A DNA stretch of 64,000 nt, from NCBI RefSeq assembly GCF_019097595.1, contig NC_080710.1, positions 4,326,780-4,390,779 on the forward strand, given 5' to 3'. The number at the start of each line of letters is the position of its first letter. The first letter of the stretch is position 1. Under the pieces are notes generated by a model that saw nothing but the letters and a program-made list of their open reading frames with translations, was not told the DNA's origin and made no database searches. Made by a program: the position numbers and the translations under genes. This DNA comes from Hemibagrus wyckioides. Taxonomy: Eukaryota > Chordata > Actinopteri > Siluriformes > Bagridae. This document shows positions 49,017 to 59,833 of the stretch, one piece after another.

Positions 49017-51283
49017 CACAGAGAGAGAGTCAGAGAGAGAGACAGAGACATAGAGAGAAAGACAGAGTGAGAGAAAGAAAGACAGAGAGAGAGAGAGAAC
49101 ACCAATGGAATGCATTAGCTAAGATTTGTCAAATGGGTGGAGCTTTGTTGTTGAGGGGGCGGAGTGAAAGGTGTGGAGGAGTGTTTAGGAAATGACTGAC
49201 AAGACAGCCTTGTACACACAAACATGCATTCCAAACCTTTTCAGAAGGAGTTTTCCTCAGCTATATAATGGTTTTGTTCACTTTTAACACATTTGAGCAT
49301 GTTCCAGCGTATTCGTCATAACGGTACGGAAAAAACACACAACTGCTGCCCCATGAAAGAACTGGAAACGTGTGGGATGTTGGATGGAAGTAAATTACCG
49401 GTCATCATCCCAATGTAGCAGTAGCTGTAGGAGAAGATGTCATAGAGGGAGGGCTCTTGAGAGAGACGGCCAATCACAGGTGACTTGGAAAACGAGCTCA
49501 CGTCCTTTTTCTTCTCGAAGTGGTAGCTCTGAACCTCATACGCCAAGCTGACCATCTGTCACACACACACACGTTACAGATCCTAGCCTTTTTTTCTATT
49601 TCGCTTACGTTACAAAAAGACGTTTTCCACCAACCTTCAGGGTGAGGAGAAGCTGGATGGCATTAGCGAATGGTGATGGAGAAGGAAGTCCGAACCAATT
49701 GACCATCCGAAAGAATAAAAGATAAAGGAACGTCCATCCCAGAGATAGGTATGGAGCTTTTCTACAAAGAAATAAAACGACACAAAACATACAACACAAT
49801 ACATAAATGTTAAATACACTTGGGGTGTGCTTTTGTAGAAAAATAATCAAGGACAGGGTGATTGTGATGCAGCATGACCCTTGATCCACCCTGAAGATGA
49901 TTAATTTGCAAGTCCAAACCTTCTGATGCCCTCTAGTGGCTGTCGACAGTACAGTTTTTTTTTAGCCCCGCCCATTCTCAATGCCACATGACTGAACAGA
50001 GAGCAGATCCCTCTCAATAGATTAGTTGATCTCTCTCTCTGATAGTTAATCTCTCAAGCTGATAGCATGCACACATAAATTACTAGAGCCTCCATCACTT
50101 TATATGAGCGGGCGAGGTATCTAAATGGCAACTCTGCCAGAGAGCTTAATGAGAAGTTCTTAAGTTGTCTTTATTTGTCACACACACATTACTGCACAGT
50201 GAAATCCTTTCTTCACATATCCCAGCCTTGGAGGTTGGGGTCAGAGCACAGGGTCAGCCATGATGCAGCACCCCAACAATAGCAGCTTGGCGGTGCTGGG
50301 GCTTGAACCCCGATCTTCCGGTCTGTGACCCAGAGCCTTAACCACTGGAGCTACCACTGCCCTAACAGTGGTGGAGAACACTAACCAGACATGCGTTTTA
50401 AAGCAGAAGAGCAGAAGAAATGGCCGCCGTTCGACTAAGAAAGCTAACTAGATGTGTATTCTACAGTAGAAGAGCTAAAAAAAAGTCACAAGCTGTAACT
50501 TCCATTTCATCCAAAAAAGCCTACAAAAGCACACAATGGAAGAAGAACGGCATCATGTCCTCCACTCTGACAGGCGTCTAACCCCAGCTATAAATCCAGA
50601 TAATGCCTCGAAACGCACATTACTCGTTTACCTGGTATGTTATGTCTCTGTTTAAAAATCAGTAAAAATATTGTTGAAACCAAAACATGTCCTCCACTCA
50701 TATGTACGAGAGTCTAAACGATATTTATTTTGAACATGTACTGGTATGTCGTTACATTTCATCCCTTGGTGGTTTGAGGTATTAAAATGTGTCATTTGCA
50801 TAGAAACATGGATATGCAGAGAGAGAGAGAGAGAAAAAAACAGGAAGTCGGCCTGATGAAATCTAATGACACGGTGATGAAATGCCAAGTGGGTGGGGCT
50901 TCGATATCAAGTGGGCAGGGTTAAGCTTGTGTTGAACAATCACACACTCACTTCCAGTTGACTCGGATGATCAGCCACGTTCCCAACACGGTGCACAGTG
51001 AGTGTAAAGTGTGTATCCCGCATGTGGCTATGGTGATGAGGAGACCCAACGTCAGCGCTGCCTTCTGCTTCACTGGAGGACCTGGGACACAAACACACAG
51101 ACATAAAGGTTCAGACATAAAGCATCTAAGTAGAACCCTGTTAGAAAGCTAAGAATCATCATTAGCAAAAACGGACGCAGAACTGCCTGCTGAGAGTGGG
51201 GACTTACTTAGGTAGCGGAACAGGACCCCCACGGGTATGGATGCGGCGAGGATCCCCAGGTACACCAGCTCATCTGGAGACAT
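47492..51283 (-). CDS. mboat7: MBOAT7 (LPIAT1), lysophosphatidylinositol acyltransferase
   Basis: An endomembrane enzyme that transfers arachidonoyl groups onto lysophosphatidylinositol in the Lands cycle. Coding exons (minus): 51208-51283, 50952-51081, 49635-49761, 49399-49555, 48721-48916, 48467-48619, 48104-48280, 47492-47846; 1,371 nt, 456 residues against 472 in human. The start MSPDELVYLGILAASIPVGV matches the family. Visible are SYSYCYIGMMTGPFFRYGTY, the Asn-containing RYWNMTVQWWLHEYIY and the His-containing AYWHGLHAGYYLSF, which carry the two MBOAT catalytic residues, then DWVHWFLKMRAYDYMCMGFV. The tail ends with a Lys/Glu-rich stretch. A non-coding first exon ends at 53288 (CGC|GTAAGT); the second starts four bases before the ATG. 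It faces away from GSTK1 across a region of less than 1 kb. Confidence 0.96.
48917..49100 (+). repeat. (GA)n-rich tract in MBOAT7 intron 4
   Basis: Nearly uninterrupted GAGA with occasional CAGA. It lies on the acceptor side of the exon at 48721-48916, so the sense strand has a long CT tract before that exon. A similar shorter tract is at about 47856-47960 before the last exon. Confidence 0.9.
50175..50368 (-). mobile_element. tRNA-derived SINE (family 3)
   Basis: On the minus strand it starts GGGCAGTGGTAGCTCCAGTG (A-box-like TAGCTCCAGTGG), then GGGGTTCAAGCCCC (B-box-like), AGCACCGCCAAGCTGCTATT and a tail with GATTTCACTGTGCAGTAATG. It lies in MBOAT7 intron 2. Confidence 0.7.
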
Positions 51284-51586
51284 GTCTCTGTTCACATTAA
51301 AAGGAAACAATAATCCTGTGAGTAATGCCTTAAAAGGCCGAGCCTACTGAGTGCAAAAATGGCCAACGTTCTACTACAAACACTAACTAAATGTGAATTC
51401 TACAATATGAGACACAGCCAAAATGGCCACCAAGGCACTAAATAAGCATGGATATTTGGGACCGAGCCCAAAAATGGCAGACATTCTGTGTAAATAGCTG
51501 TGAAAAAGGCTGACATTCTTTTATGTACACTATCTAGTGTTAGAAGCATTTGAGACAGAGCCTTAAAAAAAACCGTTTAGGCAGGC

Positions 51587-52079
51587 ACTATATTGCCAAA
51601 AGTTTTGGAACACCCCTCCAAATCATTGAATTCCGTTGTTCCAATCACTTCCATGCCCTCAGATGAATAAAATCTTACCAGACAATTTCATGCTCTTTGT
51701 GGGAACAGTTTGGGGATGACCACTTCCTGTTCCAACATGACTGCACACCAGTGACCAAAGCAAGGTCCATAAAGACATGGATGAATGAGTTTGGTGTGGA
51801 GGAACTTCACAGAGTCCTGAACTCAACCCTGATAGAACACCTTTGGGATGAATTAGAGCGGAGACTGCGAGCCAGGCCTTCTCGTCCAACATCAGTGTCT
51901 GACCTCACAAATGCGCTTCTAGTGGAAATGTCAAAAATTCCCATAAACACACTCCTAAACCTTGTGGAAATCCTTCCCAGAAGAGTTGAAGCTGTTATAG
52001 CTGTAAAGGGCGGGAGACAACTCCATATTACATTCATGTGCATGTAAAGGCAGACGTCCCAAAACTTTTGGCTATTATA
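51587..52079 (+). mobile_element. Tc1-like element (family B), deleted
   Basis: Left end CACTATATTGCCAAAAGTTT and right end CAAAACTTTTGGCTATTATA are inverted repeats. On the plus strand 51697-52044 encodes a transposase C-terminal part (FQHDCTPVTKARSIKTW, then IEHLWDELERRLRARPSRPT and INTLLNLVEILPRRVEAVIA). The usual stretch before IEHLWDE is altered and the N-terminal half is missing. It lies in the intron between the non-coding and first coding exons of MBOAT7. Confidence 0.88.
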
Positions 52080-52374
52080 GAGTATTATTCGTCAGGTTCT
52101 GCTGCATTTACATGCCATGAAAACCGCAAGCTGTTTCTGATATAACGCTCGCAGGCAACCACAGATATGAGAGATAAGAAGCATGATGTGGTTTAATGAA
52201 AGGCTTCCTGACAGGAAAATAGACAGAAGAGTCTTTAGATCAGTCTGATGTTCATTTATGATTTATAATTTTCACCTTTTTAGTTCAAATTCAAATCGGG
52301 GTTATATAATATATACTCGATATTCAATGTCAGAAGATTACAGACTTTAATAATTAATGCTGATTATTTATTTA

Positions 52375-52712
52375 TCCATCCATCCATCTTCTATACCCGC
52401 TTTATTCCTAATTAGGGTCACGGGGATCTGCTGGAGCCTATCCCAGTACACATTGGGCGAAAGGCGGGGTACACCCTGGACAGGTCACCAGTCCATCACA
52501 GGGTCACACATATAGACAGACAACCACACACACTTACACTCACTCCTATGGGCAATTTAGAATTATCCATCAACCTAATGTACATGTTTTGGACTGTGGG
52601 AGGAAACCGGAGTACCCGGAGTAAACCCACGCAGGCACGGGGAACCTGGGATTCGAACCCAGGACCTTCTTGCTGTGATGCAACAGTGCTAAGCCACTGT
52701 GCTGCCTGATTA
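52375..52712 (-). mobile_element. tRNA-derived SINE (family 1), best-preserved copy
   Basis: The minus strand starts GGCAGCACAGTGGCTTAGCA and has GGTTCGAATCC, an exact pol III B box. The body shares CGGTTTCCTCCCACAGTCCA with the other copies, and the tail ends GAAGATGGATGGATGGATAA. It may be the youngest of the three copies. Confidence 0.85.
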
Positions 52713-53288
52713 CTTATTTATTTATTTTTTTATTTACAGGTATGAAACCATTGTAATAGGCTCCTGCAATATCAATGAATAATTATAGCACATTAATAAT
52801 TAACAACCACAATGACTGAAATGAATAGTCTAGTATTGCGTAAAAAACATTTAAATTTTTTTTCCTGTAAATATGCAGGAAAATCGTATATAATTTTGGG
52901 TTTAATTTTATGTTGTTCCTCTTTTTTTTTCCTCCTCTCAATCACCCTGTTTATTATATTTGAAATATTATTATTTATTTACTTATTTTTTGGGTGTTCT
53001 GTCAATGCCCATGTGTCATTTTTCACAGAAAACACATCAAATAATTTATGCTTCACAGATACTTGGATAATTTTATTTAGTTACAATTTCTGAAGATATT
53101 TAAAGTTTAAATTAAAAACTATTTTTTGTGACATGTTTAAAGGCATCTGCTCCATAGTAACAGGCTAGCAAGGCACAGCACAACCACTGAATACTGAAAA
53201 GCACACCTTTTAAAGCTGGTAATCGTTTTCTTAAAGCTTGAACTATTTTTGTAATTATTCTTTACCGTTATTAGAATTAATACTTACG

Positions 53289-54127
53289 CGTGGAAGATGT
53301 TCCTGTCTTCACTTGAGGCACTGACTGAATGGATCACTTCCCGTTAGCAAGCTAGCCACACGCGCCAATTGGTCGACCAGACGGTTCGATCAACTCGAGC
53401 TCTGATTGGCTGGTTTATTTCCCGCCTACCGCGTAAGCAATCGGCCTGTCACTACTTGAACACGATATGTACTGCGCGTGTGTAGGAAAACTCACGTCTC
53501 AACACATTATAACATCATATTATTAGTAGAATTATAACAACAGTATTATATAACAAAAAAATCGTATATCGTTTCGTCATACTTCCGTCAAGAAGCGGAC
53601 GCATTTCCGCGCATGCGCAGTACATACCATGTTTCCAGTAGTCGACATAGCCGTGGCACGCAAGACGCTTTAGCGAAACTGGTGGAAATTATTTAGAAAT
53701 TAAAACAAATCAATTATTTTATCGCACCGGGTGACTTTCAAGTACAACAAACACGAGCGGTACATAGTTTGTGTGGGTGTGTTTACGTGAAAACGGTCCG
53801 CCAGGTCACGTGACCTGGAGCCATCTGACTCGTGGCGAATCGATTAATTTGATTCTTTTTGGAATTAGTGCCTCGACTCTGACATATCTATATTAAAAAA
53901 CCCTGCAACACAGGGTGGTATTAATAGTGACTAAACAACAGCAACAAGCTGTTACTACTAATCATTGCTGCTCTAAGGGTTGACCTTTGCCACAGTTCCG
54001 TCTGCGTGCAGCGTTCAACTTAGTACGACTCACACGCGCATTAAACAAGGTGCGTAGCTAAATAAATTCAGGACACTTACATAAAGCAGTATTTAAACTG
54101 CAGGTTGTAACATAATTTTATCCACAG
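53289..54127. promoter_or_regulatory. Divergent promoter region MBOAT7 / GSTK1 copy A
   Basis: The non-coding MBOAT7 first exon (ending at 53288) and the GSTK1 copy A start codon (54128) point away from each other. The region contains an inverted-repeat element (53466-53640), with an NRF-1-type site CGCGCATGCGCA at 53608-53619, and GGTCACGTGACC, an E-box palindrome, near 53804. Transcription start sites are not visible. Confidence 0.6.
53466..53640. mobile_element. Short inverted-repeat (MITE-like) element, copy 1
   Basis: The left arm has ATATGTACTGCGCGTGTGTAGG, within which the first 14 bases mirror the right arm GCGCATGCGCAGTACATACC. The same terminal sequence, better preserved, bounds 57428-57592. 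The centre (A/T-rich, TATTATAACATCATA-like) is also shared in part (TTATAACA). Confidence 0.6.
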
Positions 54128-56347
54128 ATGTCAAGGAAAGTGATTGAACTGTTCTACGACGTGGTTTCGCCGTATTCCTGGTTGGGATTTGAGGTCAGTC
54201 TCCTTAAGTTTCTATTGTTTTGTACTTTCAGGGTGAGTTCAAGAGCTCACGTCGGATATGTGAAAGAAAATTAAATCAGTTGTTATTTTGGTTAGCCTCC
54301 ACGTCGATGACCTTCTGCCACACTGAAGAGAAAAGCTCTGTGAATTCTAATACGTGTAGTAAACTTTCTATACTTCAAAATTAACCCTGCTTAATTAGAA
54401 AATCCACTAGTACGTTAAAAGTCCTGGAATAAAATGAGTTACAGATATGATGTATATGTCTAAAATGTATGAGAGGACGTATTAGATCATTCATACGATT
54501 TCTACTGCATATCTTAATGGCGTAGTTTTACTTTCTTTGCTTTCTCTGTGATCAGGTGTTGTGTCGCTACAGAAATGTGTGGAACATGGAGCTCAAATTA
54601 CGCCCCGCCTTTCTGGGCGGAGTCATGCAGGAATCAGGTAAATAACGAACAAAAAAATACACACGGGAAAGGAATGTCTTATTATATTATCAGAGTCAGG
54701 TGCACCTATTGCCTGATGTCCTTTATACCTATTTTCTTGGCCACAAGCTTCAGGATCATACGATTGGTAGTCTAATTTCATGTTAAGATCATCCTTATGG
54801 CTGGCTCTGTGACTGGGCATGTGCACTGTCCACTTTTTTTTGTTCAAACGCCCTCATTTAACAATATTACAGGCTATAATTTTAGAAAAATGTCATATAC
54901 TGTGCTTAACTGCCATCTTGACAGATGCCCTTGCTTGCATGTGTTTGCAGGTAACAGGCCACCTGCGATGGTGCCAAATAAAGGTCTGTACATGGTGAAT
55001 GACCTGAACCGGCTGGCGTCTTTCATGAACATCCCTCTGCATCACCCTTCCGACCCGTTTGAGGTCATGTTTAGTAAAGGTATTTTAATTTTTTTCATTC
55101 CCTATATTAATGGCTAAAATGTATGACATCTTGTTCAATAATGAATTAGACTAAATTAAATATTTAAAAAATAGCAGCGGAATGCCACGTTGTTGTTAAC
55201 AAGCTAGCCAGATCTGATAGCAAACTTTCTAGCATTGACCTCATCAATCTGTCTGTCTTTCTGTCTCTCTCTCTCTCAGGTTCTCTCCCTGCGATGCGCT
55301 TTATAACAGCCGTGGGGGAGAAAGAGAAAGGCAGCGATCGTCTGGTGGAGAACGTTTCTAGAGAGGTGTGGAAGCGAATCTGGAGCAAGGATCAGGACAT
55401 CTGTGAGCCAGTGTCTCTCTCTGAGGTGACCCTTACATACATGAACTGTTAAACAGGCCCATGGTTTGTTGTGTCTAATTAGACACGTGTGTGTGTCATC
55501 AGGGTACATTGTTGGATGCTTTTGTGATGCTTTTATTTGACCTGTATGTTGCCTTTTTTTTCTATATAACACAATATCTCAATTACTGAATAAAATCAGC
55601 AGTTGGTAGTGTTGAGCCACTATGAAGTGGAACACATCCGGAACCTGCCGAAGAAGTTCCCTCAAGTTCAGTCTAGTTAGAACGTTTCAGAAAACGTTAT
55701 CAGAAAATAGCAAATCTGCTAAATAGGAAGCGTCACACTGTTGACTTGCTGCCTCAACAACCCAGACATATGTAGACATACACAATAATGATTTTTTTGT
55801 GGTAAAATTGCTGCTAGTATTTTTTTTTATTCAGATACGTAATCATTTATGAGTTATAATTAATTAAATAAATTACAAAATATCCGAATTTGTATTTCTT
55901 GCGCAGGCAGGACAGAAGGCTGGTTTGTCCTCCAGCGAAGTGGAAGAAGTACTCCAGCTGGCCAAATCTCAGCCAATCAAAGACAAACTGAAACAAACTA
56001 CACAAGAAGCAATTGAGTACAAGGCTAGCATCAAATCAGCTTCTCTTATTCATCACGTTTTTCACTAGTGTGTGCGGTGTCTTTTTATTTTCTCTCCGTC
56101 TTCCTTCCGCAGGCGTTCGGGTTTCCTCTCATCGTCTGTCACGGCGACGGAAAACCTCAGGTGTTCTTTGGATCAGACCGTTTCGAGCTCATGGCTTTCT
56201 GCATCGGTAAATAAGCTTTATATACGTTTTATATTCAGGTGTTGTGTGAATTTACTTTTAAAAAATCAGTTGTGTTACAATTTTTTTTGTCTTTCAGGAG
56301 AGAAGTGGCTTGGTCCACAACCCAGCAAGCCCACTGCACATCTTTAA
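54128..56347 (+). CDS. gstk1: GSTK1 copy A, glutathione S-transferase kappa 1
   Basis: Kappa-class GST with a DsbA-like thioredoxin fold; it conjugates glutathione in mitochondria and peroxisomes. Exons: 54128-54193, 54556-54637, 54951-55079, 55280-55425, 55907-56023, 56113-56206, 56298-56347; 684 nt, 227 residues against 226 in human. The start MSRKVIELFYDVVSPYSWLG contains the catalytic Ser of the SPY motif. Also present are NRPPAMVPNKGLYMVNDLNR, AMRFITAV, AFGFPLIVCHGDGKPQVFFG and the GSDRFEL glutathione-site loop. The C-terminus AHL is a PTS1-like peroxisomal signal. A poly(A) signal AATAAA is at 56362. The intron after exon 5 starts with GC (AAG|GCTAGC) rather than GT. All exon lengths except the first equal those of copy B. 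Confidence 0.96.
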
Positions 56348-56909
56348 AAACACCCGGTTTCAATAAAATCTGTACTTACTCCTAATGTGTGTGTTGGTAT
56401 TTGTCTTACATGAGATTGATATTTCTGAACTGCAAAATATATTCAGTGATAATAGAAATAAACAGATTCAGAGAGAGATGGTAAATATGCCAACACCATG
56501 CAGGAAGTGATGGCTTGGATGGAAAAAAAGTGAGGAAAGAGAGGAGAAAAGTGTGTGTACCGTAATGAAAATAAAAATTAATATCAGCTTCTTAACACGT
56601 TTTTTTAAAAGCTTTCAAGCACAAAACAACACGGATTTATTCTGTCTGCGTTTGCCTCAGCCCTTGACTAGGAAACAAAGGGCAGTCACGTGACTGTTTT
56701 TGATTCATGAGTCGACGCAAAATGAGTCAAGTGACTCGTTGCGATTCAAATGATTCGAATCTCTTGAACTTTGGCACATTTCCGCGACCTCACTGTATTC
56801 TACAGGTCTCCTGTGCAATTTTAAGAAAACACCAGGTATGTAAATGAAAAGCAAACATACAAAAACCCTGCAATTCGATTATTTAAACCGCTAATTATTT
56901 TACACGCAG
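56348..56909. other. Spacer between the GSTK1 copies
   Basis: It contains the 3' end of copy A (AATAAA at 56362) and the presumed promoter of copy B. It is A/T-rich with no repeat family recognised. TCAGCCCTTGACTAGGAAAC and CAGTCACGTGACTG (an E-box palindrome at about 56684) lie upstream of copy B. A similar GTCACGTGAC palindrome lies upstream of copy A, suggesting a duplicated promoter element. Confidence 0.5.
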
Positions 56910-58795
56910 ATGTCCAACTCCAGGAAAAAGATTGAATTGTTTTACGATGTGGTTTCGCCGTATACCTGGCTGGCTTTTGAGGTTAGTCCCAAAGTTCAAG
57001 TTTACCATCAGCTATTTTTCCTGGGAGATTTTTTAACACTGAGGAATACGTACAAATCTTTATTTTTAGCGCAAATAAACCTATACAACCCGATGAACCA
57101 ATTAAAATGTGAAGCTGGAATGATTGACAGCTGCCGGAAGCCCCGCCTCCTTCCCTATTTTAATCAGTAATCTCTTGACGAAAAGTGAGGAAAAAGTGCT
57201 AAAAGGATGAACCATACGTACGCCAAAGTGTCAAAACTTTACAAAGAATTTTAATAGTAACGATAATTAGAAAGTGATGTGAAGAATGAAATTCAACCTT
57301 TCCACTGTGTTCAGGTGCTGTGTCGGTACAGAAAAGTCTGGAACGTCGAACTGAAACTTCGCCCCGCCTATTTGGGCGGAGTCATGCTGGGATCAGGTAA
57401 GTAACAAAAACATATAGCACAGTATTAAATGGATCCGTACCGGAAACATGATTTGTACTGCGCACGCGCCTACTCCTTGTCCGTATTCATAATACTGTTG
57501 TTATAACACTACTAAATGTTATAATGTGTAGTTGGCAGCAATTTCGCGCACGCGCAGTACAAATCGTGTTTCCGGTAGGGATCGAGTAGCGAGTGGCGAT
57601 CTGATTGGCTCTTTACACTTCCTTGGATAGACGCTTCATAGAGTTTCTGACTGAAAACACACAAACAAATAAATATCTAGTTATCCATGTGGACGAGTGG
57701 TTGGCTCTGTGATTGGTCATTTTCACTGTCTCAGAATGCTTTATATTGTGAATGTAGGCGGGGTTTTACTAACCTGCAAGCTAATTAGTAAAACTGGTTC
57801 TCACAATGGCTGTCTGAAAATTATGGACCATAATTCAGACCAATGCTAACCAGGATTTTCAGATTAAAACTCTAATAAAAAACAAAACAAAAACAAAACG
57901 GTGTGTGTGTGTGTTCAGGTAACAGCTCACCTGCATCCGTGCTAAATAAACGTCGGTACATGACGAAGGACCTGAACCGACTGGCGGCTTACATGAACGT
58001 CCCTCTGCGTCACCCGTCCGACGTGTTTGAGGTCATGTTTAAGAAAGGTGTTTGTTTTGTTTTTCTTTGCCAAACGTCTCATCATTGTTAGTTTTGTAAC
58101 CTTTTGTAAATCTCTCTCTCTCTCTCTCAGGATCTCTCACCGCGATGCACTTTATAACAGCCGTAGCCGAGAAAGAGAAAGACAGCGATCGCCTGGTGGA
58201 GAACGTTTCTAGAGAGCTGTGGAAGCGAATCTGGAGCACGGATCAGGACATCTGTGAGCCAGTGTCTCTCTCTGAGGTACCCCTAACAGGTCGGAGTACA
58301 CGTTTCTATCTCAAAAGCAGAAATAACTGTATTAATAATTTGTTCGATGTTGCCCAGGCAGGACTGAACGCTGGTTTGTCCTCCATCGAAGTGGAAGAAC
58401 TACTTAGCTTGGCTCAGTCTCAGCCAATCAAAGACAAGCTGATGCAAACTACACAAGAGGCACTCGACTACAAGGTTAGCATCGAGTCACTTCCTTCCTC
58501 TTACTGATCACGTTTCATTAGTGTTTAGTGATTAGATTGATGTCTCACTTTCTGTCCATCTTTTTTCGCAGGCGTTTGGGTTTCCTCTCATTGTCTGTCA
58601 CGGCGATGGAAAACCTCAGGTGTACTTCGGATCGGACCGATTCGAGCTCATTGCTCACTGCATCGGTAAATCCGATTCATTTTTGTTTTCAGAAATTTTA
58701 TTGTACTTCAAAAATACAAATCTGTATTTGCATATTGTCTTTCAGGAGAAAAGTGGCTCGGTCCTCAACCTGACAAGCCAACGTCACATCTTTAA
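56910..58795 (+). CDS. gstk1: GSTK1 copy B, tandem duplicate of glutathione S-transferase kappa 1
   Basis: Exons: 56910-56981, 57315-57396, 57919-58047, 58131-58276, 58358-58474, 58572-58665, 58746-58795; 690 nt, 229 residues. It starts MSNSRKKIELFYDVVSPYTW; the catalytic Ser of SPY is kept, while the next Ser of copy A is Thr. Other conserved blocks are VLCRYRKVWNVELKLRPAYL, AMHFITAVAEKEKDSDRLVE and AFGFPLIVCHGDGKPQVYFG. The C-terminus SHL is a better PTS1 match than AHL. All splice donors are GT. AATAAA is at 58822. The N-terminus is two codons longer than copy A. All other exon lengths are identical, so duplication is by whole gene and both copies appear intact. The exon 3 acceptor is (GT)n-TTCAG. 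Confidence 0.95.
57428..57592. mobile_element. Short inverted-repeat (MITE-like) element, copy 2
   Basis: Left arm ATCCGTACCGGAAACATGAT, then TTGTACTGCGCACGCGC, mirrors right arm GCGCACGCGCAGTACAAATC, then GTGTTTCCGGTAGGGAT; about 36 bp with few mismatches around a centre of about 85 bp. CGCGCACGCGCA at 57545-57556 fits the NRF-1 consensus. It lies in intron 2 of GSTK1 copy B. Confidence 0.8.
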
Positions 58796-59505
58796 CAACA
58801 CCCTGTTATAAGTACTATTTCAATAAAGTGTGCAGCTACTCCTGTGTGTGTGTGTGATGAGATGAATGTTGCTGGACTAGAAAGTCGAGTTTGTTTGGTG
58901 TCTATAGGTGGGATGAAGAATGAAAAACATGCTGACGGTACGAAGCTTTTTGTAGGACGTCACGGTAGAGGAATGATCTGAGGTAGCTGAGGAAAAGGCA
59001 CAGACTCGAGGACTATGTGATTGGTCTTCTTTTATTACGTCTCAAGTGAGACAGTTTATTTGGACATTTACAGTTTTTTTTTCCCCTCAGGACCCATTTA
59101 GAAAGCTGTAAAGATGCATAGAAAGTACTGGAAACTGAATCTGGTGTTGGATTTGCTCAAACTGGGACTCATTAAAATGGCACAAAGTTGATTAAGTGTG
59201 AAACACTGTGCAGAGTTGTTGTTTTTTGTTTTAAATATGTATACAACAATATAAATCTGTCGTTAATATAAACTGCTAGGTTACAGGGTAATAATGTTCA
59301 TTTGGGCTGTACCAATGGCCTGTGTTGCGGGAGGGGGAGGTGTTGTGAAGCCGGGTTGTACCATTTTTCCACGGTGCAGGTTAAACTGGTGGGAAATTAA
59401 AGGTTATACCATCATTTTGGTCGTACTGAGGAAGTAAATACAGAGTCCAAGTCCAGCTGAGTCCTTTTTTTGTGGGGCTTTCAAATCCCCCAAAATCCCG
59501 TTGGG
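58796..59505. other. Convergent 3' ends of GSTK1 copy B and the STYK1-like gene
   Basis: AATAAA for copy B is at 58822. The reverse-strand signal TTTATT at about 59055-59060 would end the STYK1-like transcript, giving a 3' UTR of roughly 450 nt. No further gene is seen. Confidence 0.55.
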
Positions 59506-59781
59506 TCAGAAAACGGTGTAGTTATTATACGCTTCTCCATATCCCGCCTCCTGAAGGTAATGCCCGATGGTGATTGGCTGAGACGCCCGGAGAACCGTTC
59601 TGTCGTTGGCACTTTTCTCTCCTGATTGCAGTTTGTGTCTCAGCTCAGCCAATGACAAGCGGTCTTGTTCTTTCCAGTGACAGCAGCTTTTAATGATGGT
59701 GTGTCTGGAAGCGGAAACGAATTCGGTTTTATTCCGTCAGTTAAATAACACTTAACATGGAATTTTACTTCAAAGAGAGAG

Positions 59782-59833
<52 letters not shown>

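Noticed and set aside
48917..49195. RERERE/ETERQ-type open frames
   Set aside because: They are translations of (GA)n tracts only.
52640..52712. tRNA gene suggested by the exact B box GGTTCGAATCC
   Set aside because: No acceptor stem or cloverleaf could be drawn. The box belongs to a SINE with two further copies in the window.
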